A stretch of 23,240 nt of DNA from a virus. The notes under the pieces are model-generated. The model saw only the letters and a list, made by a program, of their open reading frames with translations. It ran no database searches and had not been told where the DNA came from. The stretch's first letter is position 1. Every line of letters starts with the position of its first letter. Shown piece by piece: positions 13,749 to 21,223 of this stretch. The translations under genes and the position numbers were made by a program. Location: the IMG/VR virus record IMGVR_UViG_3300010883_000507, positions 1 through 23,240 of that record. One strand, given 5' to 3'.

Positions 13749-14408
13749 ATGAATAGAATTAAAAATTATCTTAAAAGATTAACTTCACAAGCATTTCAAA
13801 AAGAAATTCTAGAATATACTCATGATGAATTAACAGATCAACATACTCCAAAAGAATTTTGGAATACAATCCTAAAGATTGGATTAGGTAAGTTATTTAA
13901 AGGACATACGTGTCAATTCTATTATTATGGAAAGGAAGGTACTAAAGGCTCTCTTTCATTAAGTCAACAATATTTTGCTGGTACAGTAACTGCTAGTTTT
14001 AATCTTGATACAAATATAACTACCACAACCTATACTTTACAAAAGCAAAGTCCTAAATGGTTAATAGAAAAGATAAAAGATATATCAAATTTAGTAATAG
14101 GTGGGAAAATAACACATTCTCATCCTACAATTGCAGGAATCTTTTCTGCAGATTATAATTTAGTGAGTCAAACAAATCCAAAGTTTAACTTTTGGCCTGG
14201 ATCAATTACTTTAGAATATATTGAAATAATTGAAGGCTGTTCGTTTTCTAATCATGCAATTAATATAAAGGAATTGAAGAAACTAACAGAACATTTACGG
14301 AATTTTAGAAATAAAGTAAAAAGAACTGATGTAAATGAAATTGCAACGTTCTGTAGACATTATAAAGAAAAAGGTCACATAATAATAGATGCTAAATTTA
14401 TAAATTAG
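13749..14408 (+). CDS. Unknown 219-aa protein
   Basis: The product begins MNRIKNYLKRLTSQAFQKEI and is helical at both ends. The middle is beta-rich and Thr-rich (SFNLDTNITTTTYTLQ) with HSHP near residue 124. No catalytic motif or transmembrane region is clear. It stands alone between two structured spacers and so is probably expressed as a single unit. Confidence 0.7.
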   Translation: MNRIKNYLKRLTSQAFQKEILEYTHDELTDQHTPKEFWNTILKIGLGKLFKGHTCQFYYYGKEGTKGSLSLSQQYFAGTVTASFNLDTNITTTTYTLQKQSPKWLIEKIKDISNLVIGGKITHSHPTIAGIFSADYNLVSQTNPKFNFWPGSITLEYIEIIEGCSFSNHAINIKELKKLTEHLRNFRNKVKRTDVNEIATFCRHYKEKGHIIIDAKFIN

Positions 14409-14576
14409 TGTCACCTGTGACCTACAAACAATACCAGTATATAATACTCTTAAATAAACAAGAGTAGTTTGAAGGGATTTGAGTGAGTGGAGAGGGGTTA
14501 TTTTACTGTTCCTAATGGACGTAAGTGTTAGCTGTTTGTTTCATACCATGTTGTCAACAGCAGTAATCTGACCCTT
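14409..14576 (+). ncRNA. Structured spacer D
   Basis: GTCA-CCTG-TGAC (14410-14421) and a perfect 7-bp hairpin TACTCTT/AAGAGTA (14445-14451/14460-14466) come first. Then a closed domain follows: GGGT (14495) with ACCC (14571), TTACTG (14503-14508) with CAGTAA (14561-14566), enclosing CTGTT/AACAG (14532/14556). The 3' side is followed by TTTATTTTTT, so the domain may also end a transcript. No gene fits. Confidence 0.45.
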
Positions 14577-14603
14577 TATTTTTTAATTATAAATCTATAA
14601 GAA

Positions 14604-14783
14604 ATGACAAAGTCTAAACAATACGGTGTAAAGCTAAGAAGAGCTGATGCATTAGAAAGGTTAGTTGAACAGCTAAAACTCGTTGAGATAGCCTTAAAAG
14701 GTGCTACAGAGGCAGAATCTAAGAAGTTAACTGTTATACAAAAAAGAATGAATAAAGAGATAGCAAATATTAAAAAGAAATAA
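14604..14783 (+). CDS. 59-aa basic coiled-coil protein
   Basis: The ATG at 14604 follows AATCTATAAGAA. The product reads MTKSKQYGVKLRRADALERL and continues as a charged heptad-like helix, ending NKEIANIKKK. It lies 1 nt before the 2H-phosphoesterase-like gene and is probably co-transcribed with it. Function is unknown; a small nucleic-acid-binding or dimerising factor fits its shape. Confidence 0.6.
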   Translation: MTKSKQYGVKLRRADALERLVEQLKLVEIALKGATEAESKKLTVIQKRMNKEIANIKKK

Positions 14784-14784
14784 G

Positions 14785-15576
14785 ATGAACCGTTGGAGTA
14801 AACAGAAAATGTCAACAGTAAATGATTATCCTTATATGTTTTATTGGGAAGGAATAGATGATTATGATGTAACTCCTTGGAAGGTTCTTCAGATTTATCA
14901 CTCATTTCCAGGTGATTATGCACAATGGTATATAGTTCATAAAGCAGGTTCTAAAGAAGAAGCAGAAGAATATATTCAAACACAAAAAAAACTTAACACT
15001 ATGCAATGTATATTACACACACCAGATGGAAGAGTAAAAAATGAAATAACAACTATAAGATGGGGCGGATGTGCAAGTAAAACTCATTCAGTTATGTATA
15101 CAGGAATACACATTACAAAAGGAGCTCATTTAAAAATATTATTTCCACCAGTACATTCTAATGAATTTTATGATCACATGACTATAGAATTCAAAGGAAA
15201 AAAAGGATATCCTGATAAAACACTCATGAAAGCTAAAGATGCTATTCTAACTATAACAGGTAGATTAACTACTGATAAAGTTGACGTACTTATTGTTACA
15301 CCTTGGTATTGTAGTAAAATATTGCAACCAAAAATGGAAGATTTATTAAATGGACATACTGATCCTTTTAAAACATGGCAGTATGGAGGAGAAGTTGAAT
15401 GTAATAATGAATTTCCACATGTTACATTATCTACAGCAGAGGGTGTTAAACCTTTTGAAAGTAATAATGAATTACAAAAATATGAAGATAATATTCAATG
15501 GTTGATCAATAATAATTACTATATAAAAGGAAAGGCATGCAATTTTGTAATGGAAAAATATACATTAGATGACTAA
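14785..15576 (+). CDS. 2H phosphoesterase-like protein
   Basis: The 263-aa protein carries two H-x-T motifs about 80 residues apart, YDHMTIEF (H131, T133) and FPHVTLSTAEGVKP (H212, T214), each in a beta-strand context. This is the signature of the 2H phosphoesterase superfamily, which includes LigT, tRNA-ligase cyclic phosphodiesterase domains and the phage anti-CBASS enzyme Acb1. The first about 115 residues are a separate domain of unknown type. The protein may hydrolyse 2',3'-cyclic phosphates on RNA or cyclic-nucleotide alarm signals of host defence. The text after the second motif (GVKPFESN) is closer to RNA-repair type domains by my reading. A second ATG lies eight codons downstream. 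Confidence 0.68.
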   Translation: MNRWSKQKMSTVNDYPYMFYWEGIDDYDVTPWKVLQIYHSFPGDYAQWYIVHKAGSKEEAEEYIQTQKKLNTMQCILHTPDGRVKNEITTIRWGGCASKTHSVMYTGIHITKGAHLKILFPPVHSNEFYDHMTIEFKGKKGYPDKTLMKAKDAILTITGRLTTDKVDVLIVTPWYCSKILQPKMEDLLNGHTDPFKTWQYGGEVECNNEFPHVTLSTAEGVKPFESNNELQKYEDNIQWLINNNYYIKGKACNFVMEKYTLDD

Positions 15577-16066
15577 AAAGAAAGCAAGTAATTATAGTTT
15601 AAGTGATGAAGTGATTCATTTATTAATAGATCCTATGTTTACCAAAACATTAAAAAATAGGGAGAATATAAAACAAATGTTATTAGAAACATTTAGTTCA
15701 AATAATTTAGAATTATTAATTGAATTGATTCACAGTAATGTAAAATATATACCATTTTATCAAAATTGTTATGTAAGTGTATTACCTCAAACTTGGTGGA
15801 AAGGAGATCTTTATGAAAATGATAGATTGAGAGATATGGGATTATTATCAGATGAAGGACATGTATATGGACAAATAATGAATGATACTCATTGGAATGA
15901 TGAAACATTCAATCCTTACTATCATAAATTTAAGGTAAATTTGTTTTTACATGAAGTAGGGAAAGCAAAACTCTATGTTAAAGAGGAGGAAATAGAGGGT
16001 GAAAAGTTAACATTACTAACATCTGCAGATTGTATTAATTATTTCAAAGTTAAAAATAAATTATAG
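15569..16066 (+). CDS. Unknown 165-aa protein
   Basis: The ATG overlaps the end of the 2H gene by 8 nt. It begins MTKKKASNYSLSDEVIHLLI with a helical first third, an aromatic middle (YVSVLPQTWWKGDLYENDRL) and a strand-rich end. The coupling to the 2H gene suggests a shared pathway. No motif is recognised. Confidence 0.7.
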   Translation: MTKKKASNYSLSDEVIHLLIDPMFTKTLKNRENIKQMLLETFSSNNLELLIELIHSNVKYIPFYQNCYVSVLPQTWWKGDLYENDRLRDMGLLSDEGHVYGQIMNDTHWNDETFNPYYHKFKVNLFLHEVGKAKLYVKEEEIEGEKLTLLTSADCINYFKVKNKL

Positions 16067-16068
16067 TA

Positions 16069-16269
16069 ATGGCACTTATATCAGAAGGTTTGCTCAGTTC
16101 AGAATATCAAAGATGGGAAAATTATTTTGATTTATTTGATGAAGGACTAGGAATAGAATTTGGAGTCTTTATGAATGTAAAGTACATGTTTAAAGATAAA
16201 GAATTAGCAAAATGTAAATCTGCAGATAAGGCATATGAAATTATAACTGAAAAATATGTTAAAAAATAG
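16069..16269 (+). CDS. Unknown 66-aa protein
   Basis: It starts 2 nt after the previous stop. The sequence begins MALISEGLLSSEYQRWENYF and ends KAYEIITEKYVKK; it is an acidic helical peptide with no motif. It overlaps the HTH gene by 14 nt. Confidence 0.65.
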   Translation: MALISEGLLSSEYQRWENYFDLFDEGLGIEFGVFMNVKYMFKDKELAKCKSADKAYEIITEKYVKK

Positions 16270-16519
16270 TATTGTACGGTATAAAAGATTTGGAATTGTA
16301 TCTTATGATGTTGTTACAGATCCAAGTTTATCCCTTAATTCTAAAGCACTTTATAGTATTCTTTGTGTTTATGCAAATAAACAGAGATATTGTTGGCCAT
16401 CTTTAGCAACTTTAGCTGACACAAGTGATGTAAGCTTAAGTACAATAAAGAGAAGTATAAAAGAATTAAAAAACAAAAACTATATTAAACGTGAGGGAAG
16501 ACGTTTCAAATTATTATAA
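16256..16519 (+). CDS. HTH_36-like DNA-binding protein
   Basis: The 87-aa product matches the helix-turn-helix pattern of replication-initiator/repressor type proteins. DPSLSLNSKALYSILCVYA (about residues 21-39) is followed by CWPSLATLAD, then the recognition region TSDVSLSTIKRSIKELKNKN and YIKREGR. It ends soon after the wing, so it is a bare DNA-binding domain. It is the last gene before a terminator and a new promoter-like box at 16590, and may regulate the middle gene block. Its target is unknown. Confidence 0.8.
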   Translation: MLKNSIVRYKRFGIVSYDVVTDPSLSLNSKALYSILCVYANKQRYCWPSLATLADTSDVSLSTIKRSIKELKNKNYIKREGRRFKLL

Positions 16520-16546
16520 GTTAGCTATATTACTGCTAATTTTTTT
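16519..16546 (+). terminator. Rho-independent terminator after HTH gene
   Basis: AGTTAGC (16519-16525) pairs with GCTAATT (16535-16541, one G-U) around a 9-nt loop and leads into seven T residues. It separates the 2H/HTH unit from the replication block. Confidence 0.7.
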
Positions 16547-16589
16547 AAACTGTAAGAGTTTTAAACGTATAAAAGGTATAGAATTTATC

Positions 16590-16597
16590 TATATTTG
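16590..16597 (+). promoter_or_regulatory. Candidate promoter, -7 box TATATTTG
   Basis: A perfect TAnnTTTG element lies 43 nt past a terminator and 22 nt before the TTG start at 16620, at the head of the replication block. No clear -33 TTTG is visible 19-21 nt upstream. The position between terminator and gene is the main support. Confidence 0.5.
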
Positions 16598-16619
16598 ATT
16601 ATACCTAATCACATACAGT

Positions 16620-16874
16620 TTGATATATCAGCTACCCAACGGAAAGATTATAGAAATGTCAGTTGAGATGTTTTTAGATCTAGATGATAATGCTCTCCAA
16701 GAACTTGTTGGTTTAGGAGGGGCTTATTGTGTTGAAGTAAGTAGCAACAGAAGTTTTGCAAATAATTCACCTATTGTTCAAGTTGAACCTGATGATGAGG
16801 TTGAATTAGATCTAACTAAGGTAGATACATTAGCAAAATTTCATGACAAAGAGTTCCACAGAGATGACATCTAA
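16620..16874 (+). CDS. YQLPNGK-type crAss-like small protein, TTG start
   Basis: The conserved-looking N-terminus IYQLPNGKIIEMSVEMFLDL is followed by DDNALQELVGLGGAYCVEV and an acidic C-terminus. I recall a YQLPNG-x-x-I-x-(x)-(S/T)-x-E-x-x-L segment as recurrent in Crassvirales small proteins; this was not checked. The only start that keeps the whole motif is TTG at 16620; an in-frame TGA lies eight codons upstream, and the first internal ATG is codon 13. The 84-aa protein has no known function. Confidence 0.7.
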   Translation: MIYQLPNGKIIEMSVEMFLDLDDNALQELVGLGGAYCVEVSSNRSFANNSPIVQVEPDDEVELDLTKVDTLAKFHDKEFHRDDI

Positions 16875-16913
16875 GGGAATATTTAACCATTTTTAAATTT
16901 AAAATCAAAAACT

Positions 16914-17495
16914 ATGCAAAGCAAAGTTCAAATTGTGCCTGATGATTTAGGCAATGTAATCCGTGTATCCAAGAATAATTCTGAATACGCACATGTTAGA
17001 ATTATACAAGAAAAAGTAGGATTCACAGCTAATGGCTGGGTAAAGAAAACAACTTTAAGTACTTTAATACATGGTACTGCAGCAGATCTAGAAGAAATAG
17101 GTATTGCTAAAAAGAAAACATTACCTGGTAAAATTGTTGTAAAAGAATCATTAAATCCTTTTAGTACAAATAATCCTGATAGAGATCTTAAAATAGCAGG
17201 AGAAACTGGGGTCATTTGTGTATCAGAAGACCAACCTATTTATAGGAAAACATTTTATGTTCTTAATGATAAGGATGAAGATGTATTAATTCCACATACT
17301 AATAAAGAAGAAATTGTGGAAGCTCAAAGTGGTACTAAAGGTCTTGAAAATCTTACATCTACACAAAATATAGATGCAGCTGAATTATCTAATATACAAG
17401 ATCAAATAGTTAATGAGGATAATGAAACTGAAATTGAAGAAGAAACTGAAGAAGTTGTAGATGAGGTTAAAGAAGAAGAATCCTTTGAACTGTAA
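16914..17495 (+). CDS. Putative single-stranded DNA-binding protein with acidic tail
   Basis: The 193-aa protein has a folded, strand-rich part (about residues 1-125) with IRVSKNNSEYAHVRIIQEKV and a later RDLKIAGETGVIC and QPIYRKTFY. A long acidic, low-complexity tail ends EVKEEESFEL. That layout matches phage SSBs, where the acidic tail recruits partners. It lies next to phosphatase, ligase and helicase genes. I cannot prove an OB fold by eye, so an alternative acidic DNA-mimic or accessory protein remains possible. The leader (ATTTAAAATCAAAAACT) is A/T-rich without SD. Confidence 0.55.
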   Translation: MQSKVQIVPDDLGNVIRVSKNNSEYAHVRIIQEKVGFTANGWVKKTTLSTLIHGTAADLEEIGIAKKKTLPGKIVVKESLNPFSTNNPDRDLKIAGETGVICVSEDQPIYRKTFYVLNDKDEDVLIPHTNKEEIVEAQSGTKGLENLTSTQNIDAAELSNIQDQIVNEDNETEIEEETEEVVDEVKEEESFEL

Positions 17496-17510
17496 TTGAA
17501 TTTTAATAAA

Positions 17511-17582
17511 CATTCCTAATAAGTCACTGTTAACTTATCTTCTAACCATAGATTGTGATAAGTTGCAAACTTGTTAGGAATG
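17511..17582 (+). ncRNA. Long structured leader hairpin F
   Basis: CATTCCTAATAAG (17511-17523) pairs over 13 bp (one G-U) with CTTGTTAGGAATG (17570-17582). Inside, AACTTATC (17532-17539) pairs perfectly with GATAAGTT (17557-17564). The element lies between the SSB-like gene and the phosphatase gene and ends 25 nt before its ATG. It has no T-run directly after it, so it is more likely a 5' leader or processing site than a terminator. Confidence 0.6.
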
Positions 17583-17607
17583 CTTACAGATATAAAAACC
17601 AAAAAAA

Positions 17608-18021
17608 ATGAAAAAAAAAGCAGTAATAGTAGATCTAGATAAAACTTTAGCAAGAAAGAAACAAGGACCAGACTCAAGAGGTATATATGAATGGCATAGA
17701 GTAGGAGAAGATGATGTTATAGAGCCTATAGCAGAGCTTGTAAGGAATCTTTATGAGAATTATGTGGTAATCATCCTAACAGGTAGAGATTTTAGCTGTT
17801 GTGAGCAAACTATGAAATGGTTAGATAATTTTAATATTCATTATCATGAAATTTATATGAAGCCTACAGGTAGTTATGAAAAGACTATAATAACTAAAAG
17901 CAGACATTATATAGAGACTATTCAGAAAAAGTATGATGTTCACCTTGTTATAGATGATGACATTGAAGTTCTTAAATGGTTTAAAGTCATTGAAGGAATA
18001 TCAGTATTACAACCAATTTAA
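17608..18021 (+). CDS. HAD-family 3'-phosphatase (PNKP phosphatase-like)
   Basis: The 137-aa protein has the HAD motifs in order: VDLDKTLA with nucleophile D9 and acid/base D11 (motif I), ILTGRD with T58 (motif II), and a Lys near 92-97 (motif III). LVIDDDIEV with D116-D118 (motif IV) follows. The size and the TGR motif fit the 3'-phosphatase half of phage polynucleotide kinase; no kinase P-loop is present. It would remove 3'-phosphates from nucleic-acid ends so that the DNA ligase encoded downstream can seal them. A 5'(3')-nucleotidase is the main alternative. The leader is purely A-rich before ATG. Confidence 0.8.
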   Translation: MKKKAVIVDLDKTLARKKQGPDSRGIYEWHRVGEDDVIEPIAELVRNLYENYVVIILTGRDFSCCEQTMKWLDNFNIHYHEIYMKPTGSYEKTIITKSRHYIETIQKKYDVHLVIDDDIEVLKWFKVIEGISVLQPI

Positions 18022-18047
18022 TTCACTCACTCTTAAAATTTACACTT
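18022..18047 (+). promoter_or_regulatory. Shared leader motif TTCACTCACTCTTAAAA
   Basis: It precedes the ATG at 18048 with 9 nt between TTAAAA and the ATG, like the leaders at 9878 and 12037, but lies in a 26-nt gap between replication genes. A translation role is therefore as likely as a promoter role. Confidence 0.35.
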
Positions 18048-18566
18048 ATGTTTACTCCAAACCAACTCAAAACTATAGACAAAAAACACATCAATTTAAA
18101 TGAAGCAATAAAAGAAAGGAGATACATGTATCTAGGTATATTATCTGAATATCAGTTATATGCCAAAAATCAGAATTTACTTTACACTAGATTAAATCCA
18201 TATCAACACTTTTTATTTAAAAGAGTATTACACGGATATTCTGTGTATAAACCTGAAGAACTTCAGAAAATGCATTGGCATAAGAAGAAGAGAATCAAAA
18301 AAGTTTGGCATCGTGCTCAAGATGAACTAAATCTTTGGAAACAAGCTATTTGTAATAAAGCTGCAGCAGATATATTTAAAGTGTTCTGGCATAGTGAATT
18401 AGCTAAAGATATAGTAACTTTGTGTGAAGGTAAAGACTCAGTAGATAGTACTTACTTAAACACCATGTCATTCAAAGATATAGGCATAAACTATGAAGAT
18501 GTAATAATCTTTTTCATTGGAAGAGGCTTATTAGCTAAAAACTTCTTAGAATTGAAGTGTAAATGA
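18048..18566 (+). CDS. Unknown 172-aa protein of replication block
   Basis: The product begins MFTPNQLKTIDKKHINLNEA, is helical, Lys- and Tyr-rich, and contains MHWHKKKRIKKVWHRAQDEL near the middle. It ends in a hydrophobic helical stretch (VIIFFIGRGLLAKNFLELK) too polar for a sure membrane span. The stop overlaps the HNH-like start as ATGA. No family is recognised. Confidence 0.75.
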   Translation: MFTPNQLKTIDKKHINLNEAIKERRYMYLGILSEYQLYAKNQNLLYTRLNPYQHFLFKRVLHGYSVYKPEELQKMHWHKKKRIKKVWHRAQDELNLWKQAICNKAAADIFKVFWHSELAKDIVTLCEGKDSVDSTYLNTMSFKDIGINYEDVIIFFIGRGLLAKNFLELKCK

Positions 18567-18841
18567 AAAAAGGTTACATTAAAAAGGTTTCTAAAAAAAT
18601 GGGTAAGACAACACGGTCTTACTCAAAAGAAAGAAAAAATTTCTTATTGGATTATCCTATGTGTCAAGCAAAAATATATAACTGTACATTACAGGCTACA
18701 GAGATCCATCATAAGAAAGGAAGAGATAAGTATCATTTAGATATAAATACTTGGTTAGCAGTATGTAGAAACTGTCATAACTGGATAGAACACAACCCTG
18801 AAGAAGCAATAGAACTAGGTTATTCACAAAATAAATTTTAA
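18563..18841 (+). CDS. HNH endonuclease-like zinc protein
   Basis: The 92-aa product contains PMCQAKIYNCTLQATEIHHK (about residues 32-51), with the HH-x-x-GR active-site start (H49, H50). LAVCRNCHNWIEHNPEEAIE (about 65-84) follows, with a C-x2-C-H-x4-H end. Four Cys and the His-rich ends fit a small HNH/NinG-like domain that binds zinc and a catalytic metal. In phages such proteins cut DNA near packaging or junction sites, or act as stand-alone homing-type nucleases. It lies directly before the DNA ligase, which favours a role in recombination or replication. Confidence 0.75.
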   Translation: MKKGYIKKVSKKMGKTTRSYSKERKNFLLDYPMCQAKIYNCTLQATEIHHKKGRDKYHLDINTWLAVCRNCHNWIEHNPEEAIELGYSQNKF

Positions 18842-18844
18842 ATC

Positions 18845-19912
18845 ATGGATTATTCAAAAAAGATATATAAACTGGACTCTAAAGGAAGAGTGCGTGTATT
18901 ACATGTATATACTAGTGGTACAGATCTTATACAAGAGTCAGGTTTAGTAGATGGCTCACTAGTAGAGCATAGAATTACTTGTTTAGCAAAAAATGTAGGT
19001 AAATCTAATGAAACAACAGCTGAAGAGCAGGCATTAGCAGAAGCTAATAGTAAAATAATAAATAAAATGAGTACAGGTTATTTTCATACCATTGAAGATG
19101 CTGAAGATAATGAAGTGTTATTACCTATGTTAGCTAAAGATTATAAGAAAGAATCTCATAAAGTAGAATACCCATGTTTTGTTCAACCTAAATTAGATGG
19201 TATGAGAGCTCTAGGATACACTAACAAGTTTATATCAAGGAAAGGTAAAGAGATCCTCAATATGGATCATATACTTGAGGAATTAAACAAACTAAAGCTA
19301 AACGCACCATTGGATGGTGAATTATATGCTCATGGAAAGAGTTTTCAAGAAAATATGAGACTCATTAAGAAGTATAGACCTGGTGAAACAGAAGAGATAA
19401 AGTATCATGTATATGATTATGCTGATCTAGATCTATCTTTTGAAGAAAGACATAAAGTAATAGATTCACATATTTTACCTATCCTTAATGATCTCAAGTA
19501 TATTACATTAGTACCTACTGTTCTTATTAAAAGTGAAAGTGATTTAAAAAAAATACATATAAAATCATTAAGATTAGGTTATGAAGGAACAATTCTGAGA
19601 TGGGGAGATGCAGGTTATAAAAGTAAGAGTAGAAGCAGTAATTTGTTAAAGTATAAAGACTTCCAGGACCTAGCATGTACTATTGTAGATGTTGAGCCTT
19701 CTGTAAAAAGACCTGAGCAAGGACAATTTATATGTGAATATAAAAATGTATCCTTTGGTTGTGGTATGAAGTTTTCTCATAAAGAAAGGGAAGACATATT
19801 AACTAATGCATCTGATTACATTGGTAAAACAGCAGAGATAAGATTTTTTGAGTACAGTGAAGATGGTATACCCAGATTTCCTGTATGTATAGGTATAAGA
19901 TTAGATAAATAA
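18845..19912 (+). CDS. ATP-dependent DNA ligase
   Basis: The 355-aa enzyme has the nucleotidyl-transferase motifs: KLDGMR (116-121, nucleophile K116), SRKGKE (131-136), LDGELY (156-161), YEGTILRW (246-253) and LLKYKDF (267-273). The C-terminal about 80 residues form an OB-like domain. The first 95 residues resemble a WGR-like N-terminal domain (residues 50-59, the NVGKSNETTA stretch, and following). It seals nicks in DNA, transferring AMP to 5'-phosphate ends. With the phosphatase and HNH-like neighbours it forms an end-processing set. The start ATG lies 3 nt after the HNH stop. Confidence 0.94.
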   Translation: MDYSKKIYKLDSKGRVRVLHVYTSGTDLIQESGLVDGSLVEHRITCLAKNVGKSNETTAEEQALAEANSKIINKMSTGYFHTIEDAEDNEVLLPMLAKDYKKESHKVEYPCFVQPKLDGMRALGYTNKFISRKGKEILNMDHILEELNKLKLNAPLDGELYAHGKSFQENMRLIKKYRPGETEEIKYHVYDYADLDLSFEERHKVIDSHILPILNDLKYITLVPTVLIKSESDLKKIHIKSLRLGYEGTILRWGDAGYKSKSRSSNLLKYKDFQDLACTIVDVEPSVKRPEQGQFICEYKNVSFGCGMKFSHKEREDILTNASDYIGKTAEIRFFEYSEDGIPRFPVCIGIRLDK

Positions 19913-20148
19913 TGGAATTAAAAATAATCTGTTTTATGACAGAAGAACAGAAAGAAGATTTATATGATTATTTATTTCATTATAATAGCTATAAAAAAAT
20001 ATGGTGTTGTTTCCATAGAAAAGAAACTAAAGATTATTGGAATGGCCATGCAGATATAGTAGGATTTGGTGAATCACCAGATGTAGCATATTCAGATTAC
20101 AAACATAAACAATTATTAGATGAGCAATCAAGAGATAGTACAGAATGA
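19912..20148 (+). CDS. Unknown 78-aa protein between ligase and helicase
   Basis: The start overlaps the ligase stop as TAATG. The sequence begins MELKIICFMTEEQKEDLYDY and has a Trp/Cys-rich middle (KKIWCCFHRKE) and an acidic end. It overlaps the helicase start by 29 nt. No motif is recognised, and the coupling suggests a helper of one of its neighbours. Confidence 0.65.
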   Translation: MELKIICFMTEEQKEDLYDYLFHYNSYKKIWCCFHRKETKDYWNGHADIVGFGESPDVAYSDYKHKQLLDEQSRDSTE

Positions 20149-21223
20149 TGCATTAGAAAAGATAATGCAACATGAAAGATGTGGTCTGGGAATTTCTATG
20201 GGAGTAGGTAAAACTAGAGTAGCTATTAATCATATGATTAAGAACTATAACCCTTTATTAAAGGTTCTAGTTGTTGCTCCCAAGAGATCTATTTTTACAT
20301 CATGGATGGATGAATTAACTAAAACTGATACAGAATTTTTAGCTGATCATTTAACATTTACTACTTATTTGAGTATAAATAAACATAATCCAGATGTATA
20401 TGATATAGTTTATTTAGATGAATGTCATAGTCTTTTAGATAGCCATGAGGCATTTTTATCTTGTTATAAAGGTAAAATAGTAGGTTTAACAGGAACACCT
20501 CCTAAAAGAAGAGGTTCAGAAAAGTTTAGGATGGTAAATAAGTACTGTCCTATTATTTATGAATTCACTGTAGATGATGCAACTGATAAAGATATACTTA
20601 ATGACTATCAGATAATTGTACATGAACTTCAATTATCAAAATTACAGACATTGTCTAAAACAGGGAAGACTGGAAATACATGGTATACTTCAGAATTTAA
20701 AGATTATGAATACTCAACTAATAGAGTAGCAGATGCTCAAACTTCTAAAGCAAAACAATTTGCATCTATTATGAGAATGAGGGCTTTAATGGATTATACT
20801 ACTAAAGAACAATATCTTAAGGGTTTACTAAAGAATATTAGTCAAAAATGTATAATATTTGCTAATACTCAAAAACAAGCAGATAGAGTATGTAATTATA
20901 GTTTTCATTCTGGTAATACTTATTCAAATGATAATTTAGAATTATTCTCTGATGGGCGTATAGATAAGTTATCATGCGTATTACAACTGAGTGAGGGAAT
21001 TTCAATACCAGGATTGCAGCAAGGTATTATCATGCATGCATATGGAAATGAAAGAAAATCTGCTCAAAGAATAGGAAGATTATTACGTTTAAGTCCAGAT
21101 CAAACAGCAACTTGTCATATTCTATGTTATAATAACACTGTAGATAGAAAATGGGTTACAACTGCATTGAGTGATTTTGATCAAGCAAAAATTAAATTTT
21201 TTAATCCTCTAAATCCAATATAA
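20120..21223 (+). CDS. Superfamily 2 DNA helicase
   Basis: The 367-aa protein has SF2 motifs: LGISMGVGKT (residues 23-32, Walker A), VVAPKRS (motif Ia, about 51-57), YLDECH (98-103, DECH box), LTGTP (123-127, motif III), CIIFANTQ (about 244-251, motif IV) and SAQRIGRLLR (314-323, motif VI). It resembles compact phage SF2 helicases of the UvsW/SNF2-like kind that remodel replication or recombination intermediates. Overlap with both neighbours supports its place in the replication operon. The motor is complete, with no accessory domain. Confidence 0.93.
   Translation: MSNQEIVQNDALEKIMQHERCGLGISMGVGKTRVAINHMIKNYNPLLKVLVVAPKRSIFTSWMDELTKTDTEFLADHLTFTTYLSINKHNPDVYDIVYLDECHSLLDSHEAFLSCYKGKIVGLTGTPPKRRGSEKFRMVNKYCPIIYEFTVDDATDKDILNDYQIIVHELQLSKLQTLSKTGKTGNTWYTSEFKDYEYSTNRVADAQTSKAKQFASIMRMRALMDYTTKEQYLKGLLKNISQKCIIFANTQKQADRVCNYSFHSGNTYSNDNLELFSDGRIDKLSCVLQLSEGISIPGLQQGIIMHAYGNERKSAQRIGRLLRLSPDQTATCHILCYNNTVDRKWVTTALSDFDQAKIKFFNPLNPI

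Noticed and set aside
14576-14923. Antisense 115-codon frame
   Set aside because: It lies opposite the 59-aa gene and the start of the 2H gene, which both fit better.
16928-17215. Antisense 95-codon frame in the SSB-like gene
   Set aside because: Complement of a well-formed gene, with no leader or neighbour on that strand.
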